From Pseudomonas viridiflava (GTDB lineage Bacteria; Pseudomonadota; Gammaproteobacteria; Pseudomonadales; Pseudomonadaceae), in NCBI RefSeq assembly GCF_900590755.1, contig NZ_UUOC01000004.1, positions 372,001 through 436,000 on the forward strand: a DNA stretch of 64,000 nt, in the 5' to 3' direction. The position numbers and the translations under genes are program-made. The notes under the pieces are model-generated. The model ran no database searches. It was given only the letters and a program-made list of their open reading frames with translations, and was not told the origin of the DNA. Positions 8,339 through 19,751 of the stretch are shown in pieces (the stretch's first letter is position 1; the number at the start of each line of letters is the position of its first letter).

Positions 8339-9361
8339 TCAGTCGAACAGACCCAGCGTCATGTAGCTGAACCACGAACGGTCGTTAGTGCCTGCCGCTT
8401 CTGCCGCTTCGCGCTCCTGTTCATCGAGTTCTGCCTGGTTTTCCGGCAGCAGCTCTTTCGGGATTGCGTCTTTGGCGTCCTGGTACTGACGGATCACATC
8501 CTGGTTGGCGCGGGTCTGGCCCGGCGGCAGCGGTGGATTGCTTTCGATCAGACCCAGTGTCGCCTTCGACAGCCACGAGCGGTTGTCGGCCTCGGCTTCA
8601 CGAGGTACGAACTGGCCGTCGACCAATTGTGGGTGGTTCGGGTAGTTGGCCTTGAGCACTTCCAGGCTGGTGGCAGACAGATCGTCCAGGTGCAAGCGCT
8701 GGTAAGACTCGACCATCACGGCCAGGCCGTCACCCACGGATGGGGTTTCCTGGAAGTTTTCGACGACGTAGCGGCCACGATTGGCGGCGGCTACATAGGC
8801 CTGACGCGTCAGGTAGTAATCGGCTACGTGGATTTCGTAGGAAGCCAGCAGGTTGCGCAGATAAATCATGCGCTGCTTGGCGTCCGGCGCGTAGCGGCTG
8901 TTCGGATAGCGACTGGTCAGCTGGGCGAACTCGTTGAACGAGTCACGTGCTGCGCCCGGGTCACGTTTGGTCTGATCCAGTGGCAGGAAGCGCGCCAGCA
9001 GGCCAACGTCCTGGTCAAAGGATGTCAGGCCTTTCATGTAGTAGGCGTAGTCGACATTCGGGTGTTGTGGGTGCAAACGGATGAAACGCTCGGCAGCAGA
9101 CTTCGCGGCCTCAGGTTCGCCGTTCTTGTAGTTCGAGTAGATCAGCTCAAGTTGAGCCTGATCGGCATAGCGCCCGAACGGATAACGCGACTCCAGCGCC
9201 TTGAGCTTGTCAGTGGCGGTCGAATAGCTGTTGTTGCCCAGGTCGGCCTGCGCCTGCTGGTACAGCTCGACTTCGCTGAGGTTCTCGTCGATCACTTCCT
9301 TCGACGAGCAGGCAGCGGTGAGTGCGAGGATGGCGATCAGCAGCAGGTGTTTCACTTGCAT
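8339..9361 (-). CDS. bamD: BamD (ComL), outer-membrane protein assembly lipoprotein
   Basis: The 340-aa lipoprotein has a signal peptide ending in lipobox LTAAC|S (Cys at about residue 18). TPR-like helices follow, including the typical BamD segments [17 protein letters not shown] and [15 protein letters not shown] charged C-terminal tail ends in [11 protein letters not shown]. BamD is the essential partner of BamA in inserting beta-barrel proteins into the outer membrane. Start ATG 9361 gives the lipoprotein signal directly; the longer frame to 9484 has no signal and crosses the divergent promoter region. It is transcribed away from rluD, as in other Pseudomonas. A clear terminator follows. 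Confidence 0.95.
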   Translation of the reverse strand: MQVKHLLLIAILALTAACSSKEVIDENLSEVELYQQAQADLGNNSYSTATDKLKALESRYPFGRYADQAQLELIYSNYKNGEPEAAKSAAERFIRLHPQHPNVDYAYYMKGLTSFDQDVGLLARFLPLDQTKRDPGAARDSFNEFAQLTSRYPNSRYAPDAKQRMIYLRNLLASYEIHVADYYLTRQAYVAAANRGRYVVENFQETPSVGDGLAVMVESYQRLHLDDLSATSLEVLKANYPNHPQLVDGQFVPREAEADNRSWLSKATLGLIESNPPLPPGQTRANQDVIRQYQDAKDAIPKELLPENQAELDEQEREAAEAAGTNDRSWFSYMTLGLFD

Positions 9362-9509
9362 GGCGGCTTGCGTCCCTATAACGGTCGCTGTCTTGGGCGA
9401 GACCGTCCTGTTATGATGAGCACCCCGCGGAACCCCCGGGGCAAAAGACGCCGTATTTAACCACAAGCGCGCTGCCGAAACCAAAGGCTAGCCGCCACCT
9501 AGTCTGGCC

Positions 9510-10472
9510 ATGTCCGAAAATATAGAACTTCGCGCAGAGGTGCCGTCCGAATTGGGCGGTCAACGCCTCGATCAAGTCGCTGCACAATTATTCGCTGAGC
9601 ACTCGCGCTCGCGCCTTTCTGCCTGGATCAAGGACGGCCGTTTGACGGTGGACGGAGGCGTATTGCGCCCTCGTGACATCGTGCACGGTGGTGCTGTTCT
9701 GCAACTGATTGCCGAGCAGGAGGCCCAGGGAGAATGGGTCGCCCAGGACATCGAACTCGATATCGTCTACGAAGACGACCAGATTCTGGTCATCAACAAG
9801 CCTGCCGGTCTGGTGGTGCATCCTGCTGCGGGTCACGCCGATGGCACACTGCTCAACGCCTTGCTGCACCATGTGCCGGACATTATCAATGTGCCGCGCG
9901 CCGGTATCGTGCACCGTCTCGACAAGGACACCACCGGTCTGATGGTGGTAGCCAAGACGATTCAGGCCCAGACCCAGCTGGTTACCCAGCTGCAAAGCCG
10001 CACGGTCAGCCGTATCTACGAGTGCATCGTGATCGGTGTGGTCACGGCAGGCGGCAAGATCGACGCGCCTATCGGTCGTCACGGTCAGCAACGCCAGCGC
10101 ATGGCGGTGATGGAAGGCGGCAAGCAGGCGGTGAGTCATTACCGTGTGCTCGAACGTTTCCGCTCCCACACCCACGTGCGGGTCAAGCTGGAAACCGGTC
10201 GGACTCACCAGATTCGCGTTCACATGGCGCACATCAACTATCCGTTGGTGGGCGATCAGGCGTATGGCGGTCGTTTCCGTATTCCGCCAGCCGCCAGCGT
10301 GACCATGGTCGATTCGCTGAAAACCTTCCCGCGTCAGGCGCTGCATGCTCGCTTCCTTGAGCTGGATCATCCGACCACCGGTAAGCGCATGAGCTGGGAA
10401 TCGCCGCTGCCTGACGATTTCGTCTGGCTGCTGTCGCTGCTCAAGCAGGACCGCGAGGCGTTCATCGGGTGA
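9510..10472 (+). CDS. rluD: RluD, 23S rRNA pseudouridine(1911/1915/1917) synthase
   Basis: The 320-aa protein has an N-terminal S4 RNA-binding domain (about residues 15-75, RLDQVAAQLFAEHSRSRL) and an RluA-family catalytic domain with signature HRLDKDTTGL, catalytic Asp at 138. Length and order match RluD, which modifies helix 69 of 23S rRNA late in 50S assembly. It is divergent from bamD and overlaps pgeF, the usual Pseudomonas arrangement. Confidence 0.95.
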   Translation: MSENIELRAEVPSELGGQRLDQVAAQLFAEHSRSRLSAWIKDGRLTVDGGVLRPRDIVHGGAVLQLIAEQEAQGEWVAQDIELDIVYEDDQILVINKPAGLVVHPAAGHADGTLLNALLHHVPDIINVPRAGIVHRLDKDTTGLMVVAKTIQAQTQLVTQLQSRTVSRIYECIVIGVVTAGGKIDAPIGRHGQQRQRMAVMEGGKQAVSHYRVLERFRSHTHVRVKLETGRTHQIRVHMAHINYPLVGDQAYGGRFRIPPAASVTMVDSLKTFPRQALHARFLELDHPTTGKRMSWESPLPDDFVWLLSLLKQDREAFIG

Positions 10473-11197
10473 ATGAGTGGCTGATCCCTGACTGGCCCGC
10501 GCCTGCGGGGATCAAGTCGTGCGTCACCACCCGCAGCGGCGGCGTCAGTCTGGCGCCGTTCGACAGCTTCAATCTCGGGGATCATGTTGATGACGACCCA
10601 GAGGCCGTGGCTGCCAATCGCCTTCGCTTGACCTCGCAGCTAAATATTCACGCGGCGTGGCTCAAGCAAGTGCATGGCACTGTAGTCGCAGAGGCAGATC
10701 CGACTCAGGTCGTTGAAGCTGATGCCAGCTGGACTGCAACACCCGCCATTGCTTGCACCATCATGACTGCTGATTGCCTGCCAGCCCTGTTTTGCGACCG
10801 GGCCGGTAATCGCGTGGCGGCCGCACATGCGGGCTGGCGCGGTTTGGCGTCGGGCGTGCTGGAAGCGGCTGCCGATAGCCTCGACGTATCTCCCGACCAA
10901 ATATTGGTCTGGCTCGGTCCAGCCATAGGTCAAAAGTCGTTCGAGGTTGGTGCTGAAGTTCGCGAGGCTTTTATAAGCACGCATCCGCAAACCGACGCAG
11001 CATTTATACCCAGCAGGAATCCAGGCCGCTTCATGGCCGACATTTATGCCTTGGCCCGTTTGCGACTGGCTGCGCGCGGGATTACCGCCGTTTACGGTGG
11101 TGGTTTCGATACCGTTACCGATCCCCGCTTCTATTCCTACCGCCAAAGCGCCCGCAATGGCCGCTTTGCTTCGTTGATCTGGATTGATCGCGCCTGA
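10469..11197 (+). CDS. pgeF: PgeF/YfiH family multicopper-like protein (laccase-domain, purine nucleoside phosphorylase activity)
   Basis: The 242-aa protein starts at GTG 10469, overlapping the rluD stop by 4 bases; no in-frame ATG is near. It has the DUF152 family hallmarks: an early TTRSGGVSLAPFDSFNLG, WLKQVHG with a conserved His, the MTADCLPALFCD Cys motif and AAAHAGWRGLASGVLE with a metal-binding His. Family members have been reported as adenosine deaminase/nucleoside phosphorylases and as a peptidoglycan-editing factor. Coupling with rluD is conserved, but the physiological role in Pseudomonas is not settled. Confidence 0.88.
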   Translation: MNEWLIPDWPAPAGIKSCVTTRSGGVSLAPFDSFNLGDHVDDDPEAVAANRLRLTSQLNIHAAWLKQVHGTVVAEADPTQVVEADASWTATPAIACTIMTADCLPALFCDRAGNRVAAAHAGWRGLASGVLEAAADSLDVSPDQILVWLGPAIGQKSFEVGAEVREAFISTHPQTDAAFIPSRNPGRFMADIYALARLRLAARGITAVYGGGFDTVTDPRFYSYRQSARNGRFASLIWIDRA

Positions 11198-11270
11198 TTT
11201 TTTTCTCTGCGGCGGCATGTCTGAATCCGTATTGAAGGGCCTGGCCACTTCGCGAATTTCAGCACAATTT

Positions 11271-11346
11271 CTGTAGGAGCTGCCGAAGGCTGCGAAAGAG
11301 GTAATGCTGACACACCGCGATTCGCAGCCTTCGGCAGCTCCTACAG
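11271..11346. repeat. REP inverted pair, family GTAGGAGCTGCCGAAGG
   Basis: The arms CTGTAGGAGCTGCCGAAGG and its complement enclose about 25 bases in the 323-base gap between pgeF and clpB. It probably also ends pgeF transcripts; no other terminator is visible there. Confidence 0.88.
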
Positions 11347-11420
11347 GACCGAGGTGACTGTGGAACGTACGATCATCTAGACTTCTTCGTGCAACGCTGA
11401 TCTACGTCAATCAAGTTCAG

Positions 11421-11448
11421 CTTGAATCTCACGCAACTGCCCGCATGT
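11421..11448 (+). promoter_or_regulatory. Heat-shock (sigma-32) promoter of clpB
   Basis: CTTGAAT at 11421-11427 (-35) and CCGCATGT at 11441-11448 (-10), separated by 13 bases. The sigma-32 consensus is CTTGAA with CCCCATnT 11-16 bases on. It lies about 72 bases upstream of the clpB start, where RpoH control is expected. Confidence 0.75.
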
Positions 11449-11520
11449 AGTGGGCATCCAGCAGGTTTTTTTCATAGGTGTGTTTATTTGCTCCGGCCTG
11501 CTTATATAGGAAGGTGACTA

Positions 11521-14085
<2,565 letters not shown>

Positions 14086-14221
14086 TAGGATTCGCCGCTC
14101 AGGTTCGCCGGTGATGTTTGTCGCCGGTGATCCTGGCGTTGCTATATAGAAGGATTTGCGAGGGCTGAAAGGCCATCTGAAAAAAAATCGCAAATCATTG
14201 TCTTAAAAGCAATTTAAGGGG

Positions 14222-14249
14222 TTGACACCTCTTTTTAAAATTGTAGAAT
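14222..14249 (+). promoter_or_regulatory. Sigma-70 promoter of the tRNA operon
   Basis: TTGACA at 14222-14227 and TAGAAT at 14244-14249 with a 16-base spacer. The following GCGCGCC is a GC-rich discriminator typical of stringently controlled stable-RNA promoters. The first tRNA begins about 115 bases further. Confidence 0.75.
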
Positions 14250-14370
14250 AGCGCGCCTCAGAGACGTGAACGCAGCGATGCAAACACAGCGAAGAGGTTG
14301 AATTAACAAGTTAACAGCGCGTTAGTTCAGGGTTGTAAAGTTGTAGAAGTTGCATCTGAAATCGATAAGT

Positions 14371-14446
<76 letters not shown>

Positions 14447-14467
14447 GATTTCAAAATGTAGCTGTAT

Positions 14468-14544
14468 CGGGGTATAGCGCAGTCCGGTAGCGCGCCTGCT
14501 TTGGGAGCAGGATGTCAGGAGTTCGAATCCCCTTACCCCGACCA
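14468..14544 (+). tRNA. tRNA-Pro(TGG), copy 1
   Basis: A 77-base tRNA with acceptor stem CGGGGTA/TACCCCG, anticodon TGG at 14502-14504 and encoded CCA. It is identical over its full length to the copy at 14728. Confidence 0.97.
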
Positions 14545-14549
14545 TTTTT

Positions 14550-14625
14550 GGGTCGTTAGCTCAGTTGGTAGAGCAGTTGGCTTTTAACCAATTGGTCGTA
14601 GGTTCGAATCCCACACGACCCACCA
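14550..14625 (+). tRNA. tRNA-Lys(TTT)
   Basis: A 76-base tRNA with acceptor stem GGGTCGT/ACGACCC, anticodon TTT at 14583-14585 and encoded CCA. A perfect-length hairpin (GGCCTCAACA-GCAA-TGTTGGGGCC, 14631-14654) follows without a T tract; it may be a processing signal between tRNAs. Confidence 0.97.
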
Positions 14626-14727
14626 TTTTTGGCCTCAACAGCAATGTTGGGGCCGAATCTTAAAGATCTGGTGCCATTCGCATCAAATCGCAGACGGCTG
14701 GTTGAGGCGTCTTTAAAAAGTTTCAAA

Positions 14728-14804
14728 CGGGGTATAGCGCAGTCCGGTAGCGCGCCTGCTTTGGGAGCAGGATGTCAGGAGTTCGAATCCCCTTACCCCG
14801 ACCA
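14728..14804 (+). tRNA. tRNA-Pro(TGG), copy 2
   Basis: Identical to the tRNA at 14468-14544, anticodon TGG at 14762-14764, CCA encoded. The flanks differ from copy 1, so the duplication is confined to the tRNA plus a few bases. Confidence 0.97.
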
Positions 14805-14815
14805 TATTTACAAAT

Positions 14816-14854
14816 AAGCCTGATTTAAGCCTTGTGCTTGAATCGGGCTTTTTT
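14816..14854 (+). terminator. Terminator of the tRNA operon
   Basis: AAGCCTGATT pairs with AATCGGGCTT (one wobble) around a 15-base loop, followed by a run of T, 11 bases after the last tRNA. Confidence 0.8.
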
Positions 14855-14889
14855 GCGTCTGCAGACTCTAAAGTCGCAGCCCAAATGCC

Positions 14890-14979
14890 CTGTAGGAGTG
14901 AGCTTGCTCGCGATGACGTTAGGTCTGACGGTAATTTATCAACAGACACACTGCATCGCGAGCAAGCTCACTCCTACAG
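14890..14979. repeat. REP inverted pair, family GTAGGAGTGAGCTTGCTCGCGAT
   Basis: Arms CTGTAGGAGTGAGCTTGCTC and complement with about 40 bases between, in the gap between the tRNA operon terminator and the end of the diguanylate cyclase gene. The same arms recur at 21218. Confidence 0.9.
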
Positions 14980-14990
14980 AGATGGTTAGT

Positions 14991-16463
14991 TCATTCCTGA
15001 GCCACTTCCACCCGATTCCGCCCCCGCTGTTTGGCGTGGTACAGCGCCGCGTCTGCAGCTTTCAGCAGGCCGGTGGTGGTGTTCTGTTCGTCCGGGATGC
15101 TGAGCGCAACACCCAGACTGACGGTGAGATTTTTGAACGGGGATGTCTCATGGCGCAGCTGCAAGCTTTCAATCGCCTGACACACCATCTCGGCGGTCAT
15201 CACCGCGTGATTTTCGCTGCTGGACTGGGAAATGATGGCGAACTCTTCACCCCCGTAGCGTGCAACGAAATCGCCGCTACGCCGCACGTGGGTCTGCAGC
15301 GCCAGCGCAACCTGCCGCAAGGCGTCATCACCGGCCTGGTGGCCGTAGTGATCGTTGTATTGCTTGAAGAAATCCACGTCGAGCATTGCCAGCATCAAGC
15401 CCTGGCCATTGCGTTGGGCGCGGTTCCACTCGCTCTTGAGGGTTTCATCGAACTGACGGCGGTTGGGGATGCCGGTCAAGCCGTCGGTGTTACTGATCGC
15501 CGCCAGTTGCAGGTTTGAACGTTCCAGCTCCAGCGTGCGACCCCGAACGCGGCTCTCCAGCTCAAGCTCGCGCACTTGCAACTCTTCCAGAAGTACCGCA
15601 AAGCCGATGCCGATCAGGCACAAGGTGAAAATAAACTCCTGAGCGCGCAGCACCTGCAATTGCATGGGTAAATCGCCAAAGGGCTTGAGGCCCGAGGTCA
15701 TCATCAAGGTGATTGACAGAGAAACGAGTGCTACGAAAATCGCAGTGCAGCGGATGCCAAAGCGAAAGGCAATAACCGCGGCACCTGGCAACAGCAGAGT
15801 TGGTGAGACCGTAAACTCGTCCATTCCTCCACCATAATGGGCGGCCGCAGCAGCAACGAACATCAACAGGGTGACGGCCAGCAAGATATGGTCGAATCGG
15901 GTTATGCGCTTTTGCTGACGTGATGGCTGGATGAATGCGAGCAACAGCGGGGTATAGATCAGCAGGCCGAGGGCGTCACCAAACCACCACAAACGGACCA
16001 GGGTCAGATAAGCACTGGTTGCGCCGGAAACTTGCTGCAAAATGATGCCTGCCAGCAGGCTGGCCGTAAGAGCGCCAATCAATGGCCCGGTCAGGAGGAA
16101 CTTGACCAGGTCGTCCAGACGCTGCAATCGCAGATTGGCACCGCTACGTTTCAGTAACAGGAAAGTGATGATGACTTCAGTCAGATTAACGGCGCTGAGC
16201 AGGGTGGCTTCCATCCAGCCGAATTCGCCCAGGCTGCCCAGCACATCAGAGCTGAAGGTGACGGCGGCCAGCAGCGGGGCACGTCGGCCCTCGGAGCGCA
16301 GCAGTGCCGCCAGCAGAACGGCATTGGGTAGCCAGACGACCACGACGTGGTCCTGCGTAACGGCGCAGAAGAAGGTCAGCTTGACGCTGACGAAGTGAAT
16401 AAGCAGAAGCAGCGCGCAGAATAGCCAACCGGGTCGCTTCCAGAATGTATCGGGGATGATCAT
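14991..16463 (-). CDS. MASE1-GGDEF diguanylate cyclase
   Basis: The 490-aa protein has an N-terminal MASE1-type membrane sensor of about eight helices (residues 10-300), with the WLPNAVLLAALL segment typical of that domain, a short coiled linker (LEELQVRELELESRVRGR) and a C-terminal GGDEF domain. The active-site loop is GGEEF at 404-408 and the product-inhibition I-site RSGD lies at 395-398 with the usual five-residue spacing. It should therefore be an active, feedback-inhibited c-di-GMP synthase. The signal is unknown. An upstream in-frame GTG at 16466 is also possible; GGAAAG precedes both. It stands alone, between REP pairs. Confidence 0.9.
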   Translation of the reverse strand: MIIPDTFWKRPGWLFCALLLLIHFVSVKLTFFCAVTQDHVVVVWLPNAVLLAALLRSEGRRAPLLAAVTFSSDVLGSLGEFGWMEATLLSAVNLTEVIITFLLLKRSGANLRLQRLDDLVKFLLTGPLIGALTASLLAGIILQQVSGATSAYLTLVRLWWFGDALGLLIYTPLLLAFIQPSRQQKRITRFDHILLAVTLLMFVAAAAAHYGGGMDEFTVSPTLLLPGAAVIAFRFGIRCTAIFVALVSLSITLMMTSGLKPFGDLPMQLQVLRAQEFIFTLCLIGIGFAVLLEELQVRELELESRVRGRTLELERSNLQLAAISNTDGLTGIPNRRQFDETLKSEWNRAQRNGQGLMLAMLDVDFFKQYNDHYGHQAGDDALRQVALALQTHVRRSGDFVARYGGEEFAIISQSSSENHAVMTAEMVCQAIESLQLRHETSPFKNLTVSLGVALSIPDEQNTTTGLLKAADAALYHAKQRGRNRVEVAQE

Positions 16464-16558
16464 CACCGCTTTCCATGTCCGGTTCGGCGCGAATGATCGT
16501 CGGGGCTATTGACCTTGTCAATGTTGGGACGCCGAGCATTCGCGCAACAAACATAGTA

Positions 16559-16650
16559 CGTGGGACCGGCTTTAGCCGGGAAGGCGGCTGTTCTGACTAC
16601 ACCTATATGGCGGCTGTTCCGGCCTCTTCCCGGCTAAAGCCGGTCCTACG
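16559..16650. repeat. REP inverted pair, family GTGGGACCGGCTTTAGCCGGGAAG
   Basis: Two inverted arms between hmuV and the diguanylate cyclase gene. The downstream arm ends GGTCCTACG, one base different from the usual GGTCCCAC. Confidence 0.9.
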
Positions 16651-16682
16651 GGGAAGCATTTCAAGTCAGAGTCATCGAACAG

Positions 16683-17450
16683 CTAACGAACAATCACCAC
16701 CGGATAGCCGTCCACCGGATGATCATGGATCAACACTTCCAGCCCGAAAACCTCGTGCAGCAATTGCGGTTGCAGGACTTCGGCGGGCGAGCCCAGTGCC
16801 TGGATCCGGCCTTCGGCGAGCAGCAGCAGACGATCACAGTAACGCGCTGCCAGGTTGAGATCGTGCAAGACCAACGCCACGCTCGCGCCATCGGCCGCCA
16901 GTTGCCGGACCAGCTGCAAGGCTGCGTGTTGATGGCGAGGGTCCAGCGCTGCTGTTGGCTCATCCAGTAATAACGTCTTGCCCGGCACCGCGGGCCACAG
17001 TTGAGTCAGGGCCCGGGCCAGTTGTACGCGCTGACGTTCGCCGCCGGACAGTTGCGTATAAGTGCGCTCGCTCAGGTGCTGCAATGCGCAACGACTCAGC
17101 ACTTCGTCAACTATTTGAGCGTCCACCTGGGCACCGCTGGCGTGGGGCAAGCGGCCGAAGCCGACGACCTGGCGCACGATGAAATCAAACTCAAGGGTCG
17201 AGGTTTGCGGCAGTACGGTCATGCGTTGCGCGCGTTCGCGACCGGACCATTTGTCCAGCGGCTGGCCTTCGAGTTGGACCGTTCCCATCGTCGGCGCCAG
17301 CTCACCGCTCAAGGCGGCAAACAGGCTGCTTTTCCCGGCGCCGTTGGGGCCAAGCACGCCCAGGACTTCACCTTCGCGCAGCACCAGTTCGATGTCCCGC
17401 AGGCGCCAGTTGTCACCGGTTTGCAGGCTCAGCCCGCAGACGCTGAGCAT
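16683..17450 (-). CDS. hmuV: HmuV, haem ABC importer ATP-binding protein
   Basis: The 255-aa ATPase has Walker A GPNGAGKS (about residues 36-43), signature [15 protein letters not shown], Walker B LLLDEP and switch His in [12 protein letters not shown]. The length is exactly that of HmuV/PhuV proteins. It energises uptake of haem from periplasm to cytoplasm with HmuU. Start ATG 17450 overlaps the hmuU stop by one base (TGATG); the longer upstream frame overlaps hmuU and is rejected. Confidence 0.92.
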   Translation of the reverse strand: MLSVCGLSLQTGDNWRLRDIELVLREGEVLGVLGPNGAGKSSLFAALSGELAPTMGTVQLEGQPLDKWSGRERAQRMTVLPQTSTLEFDFIVRQVVGFGRLPHASGAQVDAQIVDEVLSRCALQHLSERTYTQLSGGERQRVQLARALTQLWPAVPGKTLLLDEPTAALDPRHQHAALQLVRQLAADGASVALVLHDLNLAARYCDRLLLLAEGRIQALGSPAEVLQPQLLHEVFGLEVLIHDHPVDGYPVVIVR

Positions 17451-18475
17451 CAGATCCCCCGCCGAATCAACAGGTACAGAAAGAACGGTGCGCCCAGCAA
17501 CGCCGTGACAATGCCCAGCGGCATTTCGGCAGGGGTCAGCAACATACGGGCGAGGGTGTCGGCCAACAGCAATAAACTGGCTCCGCCCAGAAGCGAGGCG
17601 GGGAGCAGCAGTCGATGATCGGGACCGGCCAGTAACCGCAAGAGATGCGGAACCACCAGCCCGACAAAACCGATCAGGCCTGCCGCGGCCACCGCCGCGC
17701 CAACCCCCAACGCGGTACACAGGACCAGCTCGGCCTTGAGCCGCTCGACTTCGATGCCCAGATGCCTGGCTTCGGATTCGCCAAGCAGCAGGGCGTTCAA
17801 GGCTGCAGCGCGACGCGGTAACCAGGCTGCCACGCCCAGAGCAATCAGCAGCAATGGCCAGAGACGGGCATAGCTGGCGCCGTTGAGGCTGCCGAGGTTC
17901 CAGGAGGTCAATTGGCGCAGGGTCGCGTCGTCCGCCAGATAGCCCAGCAAACCGATCAATGCCGCTGCCATGGCAGTAATCGCGATCCCGGCGAGTAGCA
18001 TGATGCCGACCCGCGTCTGGCCATTACGTGAGCCCAGGCGGTAAACCACCGCCGTCACGCCAAGGCCACCGGCGAACGCGCAGATGGAAAGCAGGTAAGG
18101 CTGGAACCATAACGGAGCAGCCATGCCACCCAGGCAGATGGCGAACGCTGCGCCCAAGGCAGCCCCGGTGGATACGCCGATCAGGCCGGGATCGGCCAGC
18201 GGGTTGCGAAACAAGGCTTGAGTCGCGACGCCGGTAATCGCCAGCACCGCGCCCACGGCAATGCCGAGCAAGGTGCGGGGCAGGCGGATCTGGCCGATGA
18301 CCAGCAATGCCTGCTCATTGGCATCAACGGGCAGCCCGGCCAAATGGGCCAGCGCGCTCAAGGTATCCGCCAGTGCCAGATTCAGCGGGCCCAGAGTCAA
18401 GGACACCAGAACGCTGATCAGCATCAAGACGCCAAGCCCTAGCAGAAGAGGTTTCGCCTGAAGCCTTGCGGTCAT
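17450..18475 (-). CDS. hmuU: HmuU, haem ABC importer permease (FecCD family)
   Basis: The 341-aa protein has about ten hydrophobic helices and FecCD-family motifs ([39 protein letters not shown] near residues 52-90). It overlaps hmuT by 4 bases and hmuV by one base, so the three genes are translated as one unit. It forms the membrane channel of the haem importer. Confidence 0.93.
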   Translation of the reverse strand: MTARLQAKPLLLGLGVLMLISVLVSLTLGPLNLALADTLSALAHLAGLPVDANEQALLVIGQIRLPRTLLGIAVGAVLAITGVATQALFRNPLADPGLIGVSTGAALGAAFAICLGGMAAPLWFQPYLLSICAFAGGLGVTAVVYRLGSRNGQTRVGIMLLAGIAITAMAAALIGLLGYLADDATLRQLTSWNLGSLNGASYARLWPLLLIALGVAAWLPRRAAALNALLLGESEARHLGIEVERLKAELVLCTALGVGAAVAAAGLIGFVGLVVPHLLRLLAGPDHRLLLPASLLGGASLLLLADTLARMLLTPAEMPLGIVTALLGAPFFLYLLIRRGI

Positions 18476-19377
18476 GGTTGCTGAGCGGCCGCTGACGCAA
18501 GGCTTGGGTGAAAGGTGTTGGCCAAAGCCTCAGCCGCAGCAGGCAGGCGTGGCCCGAGGCCGCCAACCAACAAAGTCGCGTCCAGCGGCAGCAGATGTTT
18601 TTCTTTGGCGGCGCGACTGTTGGCCAGGCCCGGGTTCTGAGCGATGAAGGCTTGCGCGGCAGCCGGACCATTCGCGCGACGGTCAGCAATGACGATGAAG
18701 GATGGATTGAGGCCCACCAGCATTTCATTGGATAGCGGTTTGTAACCGGTGTGGGTGGCCAGATTTTTTGCGCCCGCCTGAGCCAGCAGCCACGCGCCAA
18801 CGGTGTCGCTGCCCGCTACCAAGGGCCGATCACCCGCGCCGCCCACCAGCAGCAATACCTTTGGCGCTTCATCCTTGTTGCTTGCCAGACGTGTGGACAA
18901 CTTTTGCAGATCAGCGCTGAACGCCGCAAACCGCTGTTTGGCCTGCCCGGGATCGCCCAGCCATGCGCCCATGTGGTTCAGATTTTTTTCAAGAGCACTC
19001 AGGCTCGCTTCAGACGACAGCACTTCGACCCGCACCGATGCTCGTCGCAATTGCTCCAGTACCGGCGGCGGCCCCATTTCCTCGGTACCCACCAATAAAT
19101 CAGGCCCCAGCGCCAGAATGCCTTCGGCGCTGAGTTGACGCTGATAGCCGATCTTCGGCAATTGCTCCAGGCTGGCAGGATGCTGGCTGGTGGTGTCAAC
19201 GGCCACCAGATGGGAGTTGCCGCCTAGCTCAACGATCCATTCGCTCACCGAGCCACCGGCAGACACCCAGCGTTGCGGCGCGTCGGCGGCCTGGACACAC
19301 TGCGCGGCGAACCAGAGACTGGCCCCGGCACACAGTGCTTTCGCGTATGAAAGGGATCTGGGTTGGCGGCGGCTCAT
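18472..19377 (-). CDS. hmuT: HmuT, periplasmic haem-binding protein
   Basis: The 301-aa protein starts at ATG 19377, behind AAAGGA, and has a signal peptide (about 1-30, ending QCVQA|ADA). It is a class III substrate-binding protein with the haem-binding region VAVDTTSQHPASLEQLPKIG followed by a conserved Tyr, which ligates haem in PhuT/ShuT. The TonB receptor and haem oxygenase or HmuS genes usually found nearby are not in this window. The partner is the HmuUV importer just downstream. Iron control is likely. Confidence 0.92.
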   Translation of the reverse strand: MSRRQPRSLSYAKALCAGASLWFAAQCVQAADAPQRWVSAGGSVSEWIVELGGNSHLVAVDTTSQHPASLEQLPKIGYQRQLSAEGILALGPDLLVGTEEMGPPPVLEQLRRASVRVEVLSSEASLSALEKNLNHMGAWLGDPGQAKQRFAAFSADLQKLSTRLASNKDEAPKVLLLVGGAGDRPLVAGSDTVGAWLLAQAGAKNLATHTGYKPLSNEMLVGLNPSFIVIADRRANGPAAAQAFIAQNPGLANSRAAKEKHLLPLDATLLVGGLGPRLPAAAEALANTFHPSLASAAAQQP

Positions 19378-19445
19378 GAAAAAACATCCTTTGGGCTGGC
19401 CCACGCAGACCTGGATAGGTATCGGGTCGAGCCGGTGAAAATCGA

Positions 19446-19460
19446 GAATATATACTATTC
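19446..19460 (-). promoter_or_regulatory. Candidate Fur-binding site upstream of hmuT
   Basis: GAATA-TATAC-TATTC is an AT-rich inverted repeat 69 bases upstream of the hmuT start. It resembles half of a Fur box but matches the 19-base consensus at only about 10 positions. The call leans on the gene's function. Confidence 0.35.
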
Positions 19461-19583
19461 GTAAATGACACGCTTTCTCGTTAAGTGTTTCGTCATTTGT
19501 ATTTCCATACAGCCAAAAGAAATAGTGAAAGCTTTCAGCTGTTTAACAACATTTTCATGAAACAGCAGTTATGATGCCGGTCT

Positions 19584-19683
19584 TCGTTGGGGAGTAGCCT
19601 GCTTCTGAGTTATCTCGGAAGCGTTCGTATCAACATTCTCGGCAGCAGCCGTGGTACGAACACCTTTTGGTTGGTGAGACCAG
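19584..19683 (+). ncRNA. yybP-ykoY (Mn2+) riboswitch aptamer
   Basis: The leader of mntP contains the two conserved internal-loop elements of the manganese riboswitch, GGGGAGTAGCC at about 19589-19599 and GAGACC at 19676-19681, at the expected distance with helices between. Family knowledge: Mn2+ bridges these two loops and turns on expression of the exporter MntP. Exact ends are estimated. Confidence 0.88.
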
Positions 19684-19740
19684 CGACACATCCATGCCTA
19701 AAGTCGGGCGTGTGGATGTGTCGTTGACTCATAGCCCGAC
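19684..19740 (+). promoter_or_regulatory. Expression platform of the mntP riboswitch (competing hairpins)
   Basis: An 11-bp perfect stem pairs 19684-19694 (CGACACATCCA) with 19713-19723. Its loop holds GTCGGGC (19703-19709), which is complementary to GCCCGAC at 19734-19740, just before the weak ribosome site and GTG start of mntP. The two helices would form a pseudoknot or exclude each other. The regulatory reading is inference; the complementarity is directly visible. Confidence 0.6.
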
Positions 19741-19751
19741 TGGAAAAAACC

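Noticed and set aside
8127..8375. Open frames crossing the REP pair and bamD end
   Set aside because: Their sequence is translated REP repeat; identical peptides (GTGFSR, RLKPVP) recur at other REP pairs, which is the sign of non-coding repeats.
8279..9460. 393-codon plus-strand frame opposite bamD
   Set aside because: Shadow of bamD; begins inside a REP and terminator.
14153..14196. Inverted repeat GATTTGCGA/TCGCAAATC after clpB as terminator
   Set aside because: Only 9 bp around a 26-base insert and no T tract; too weak to call as a terminator.
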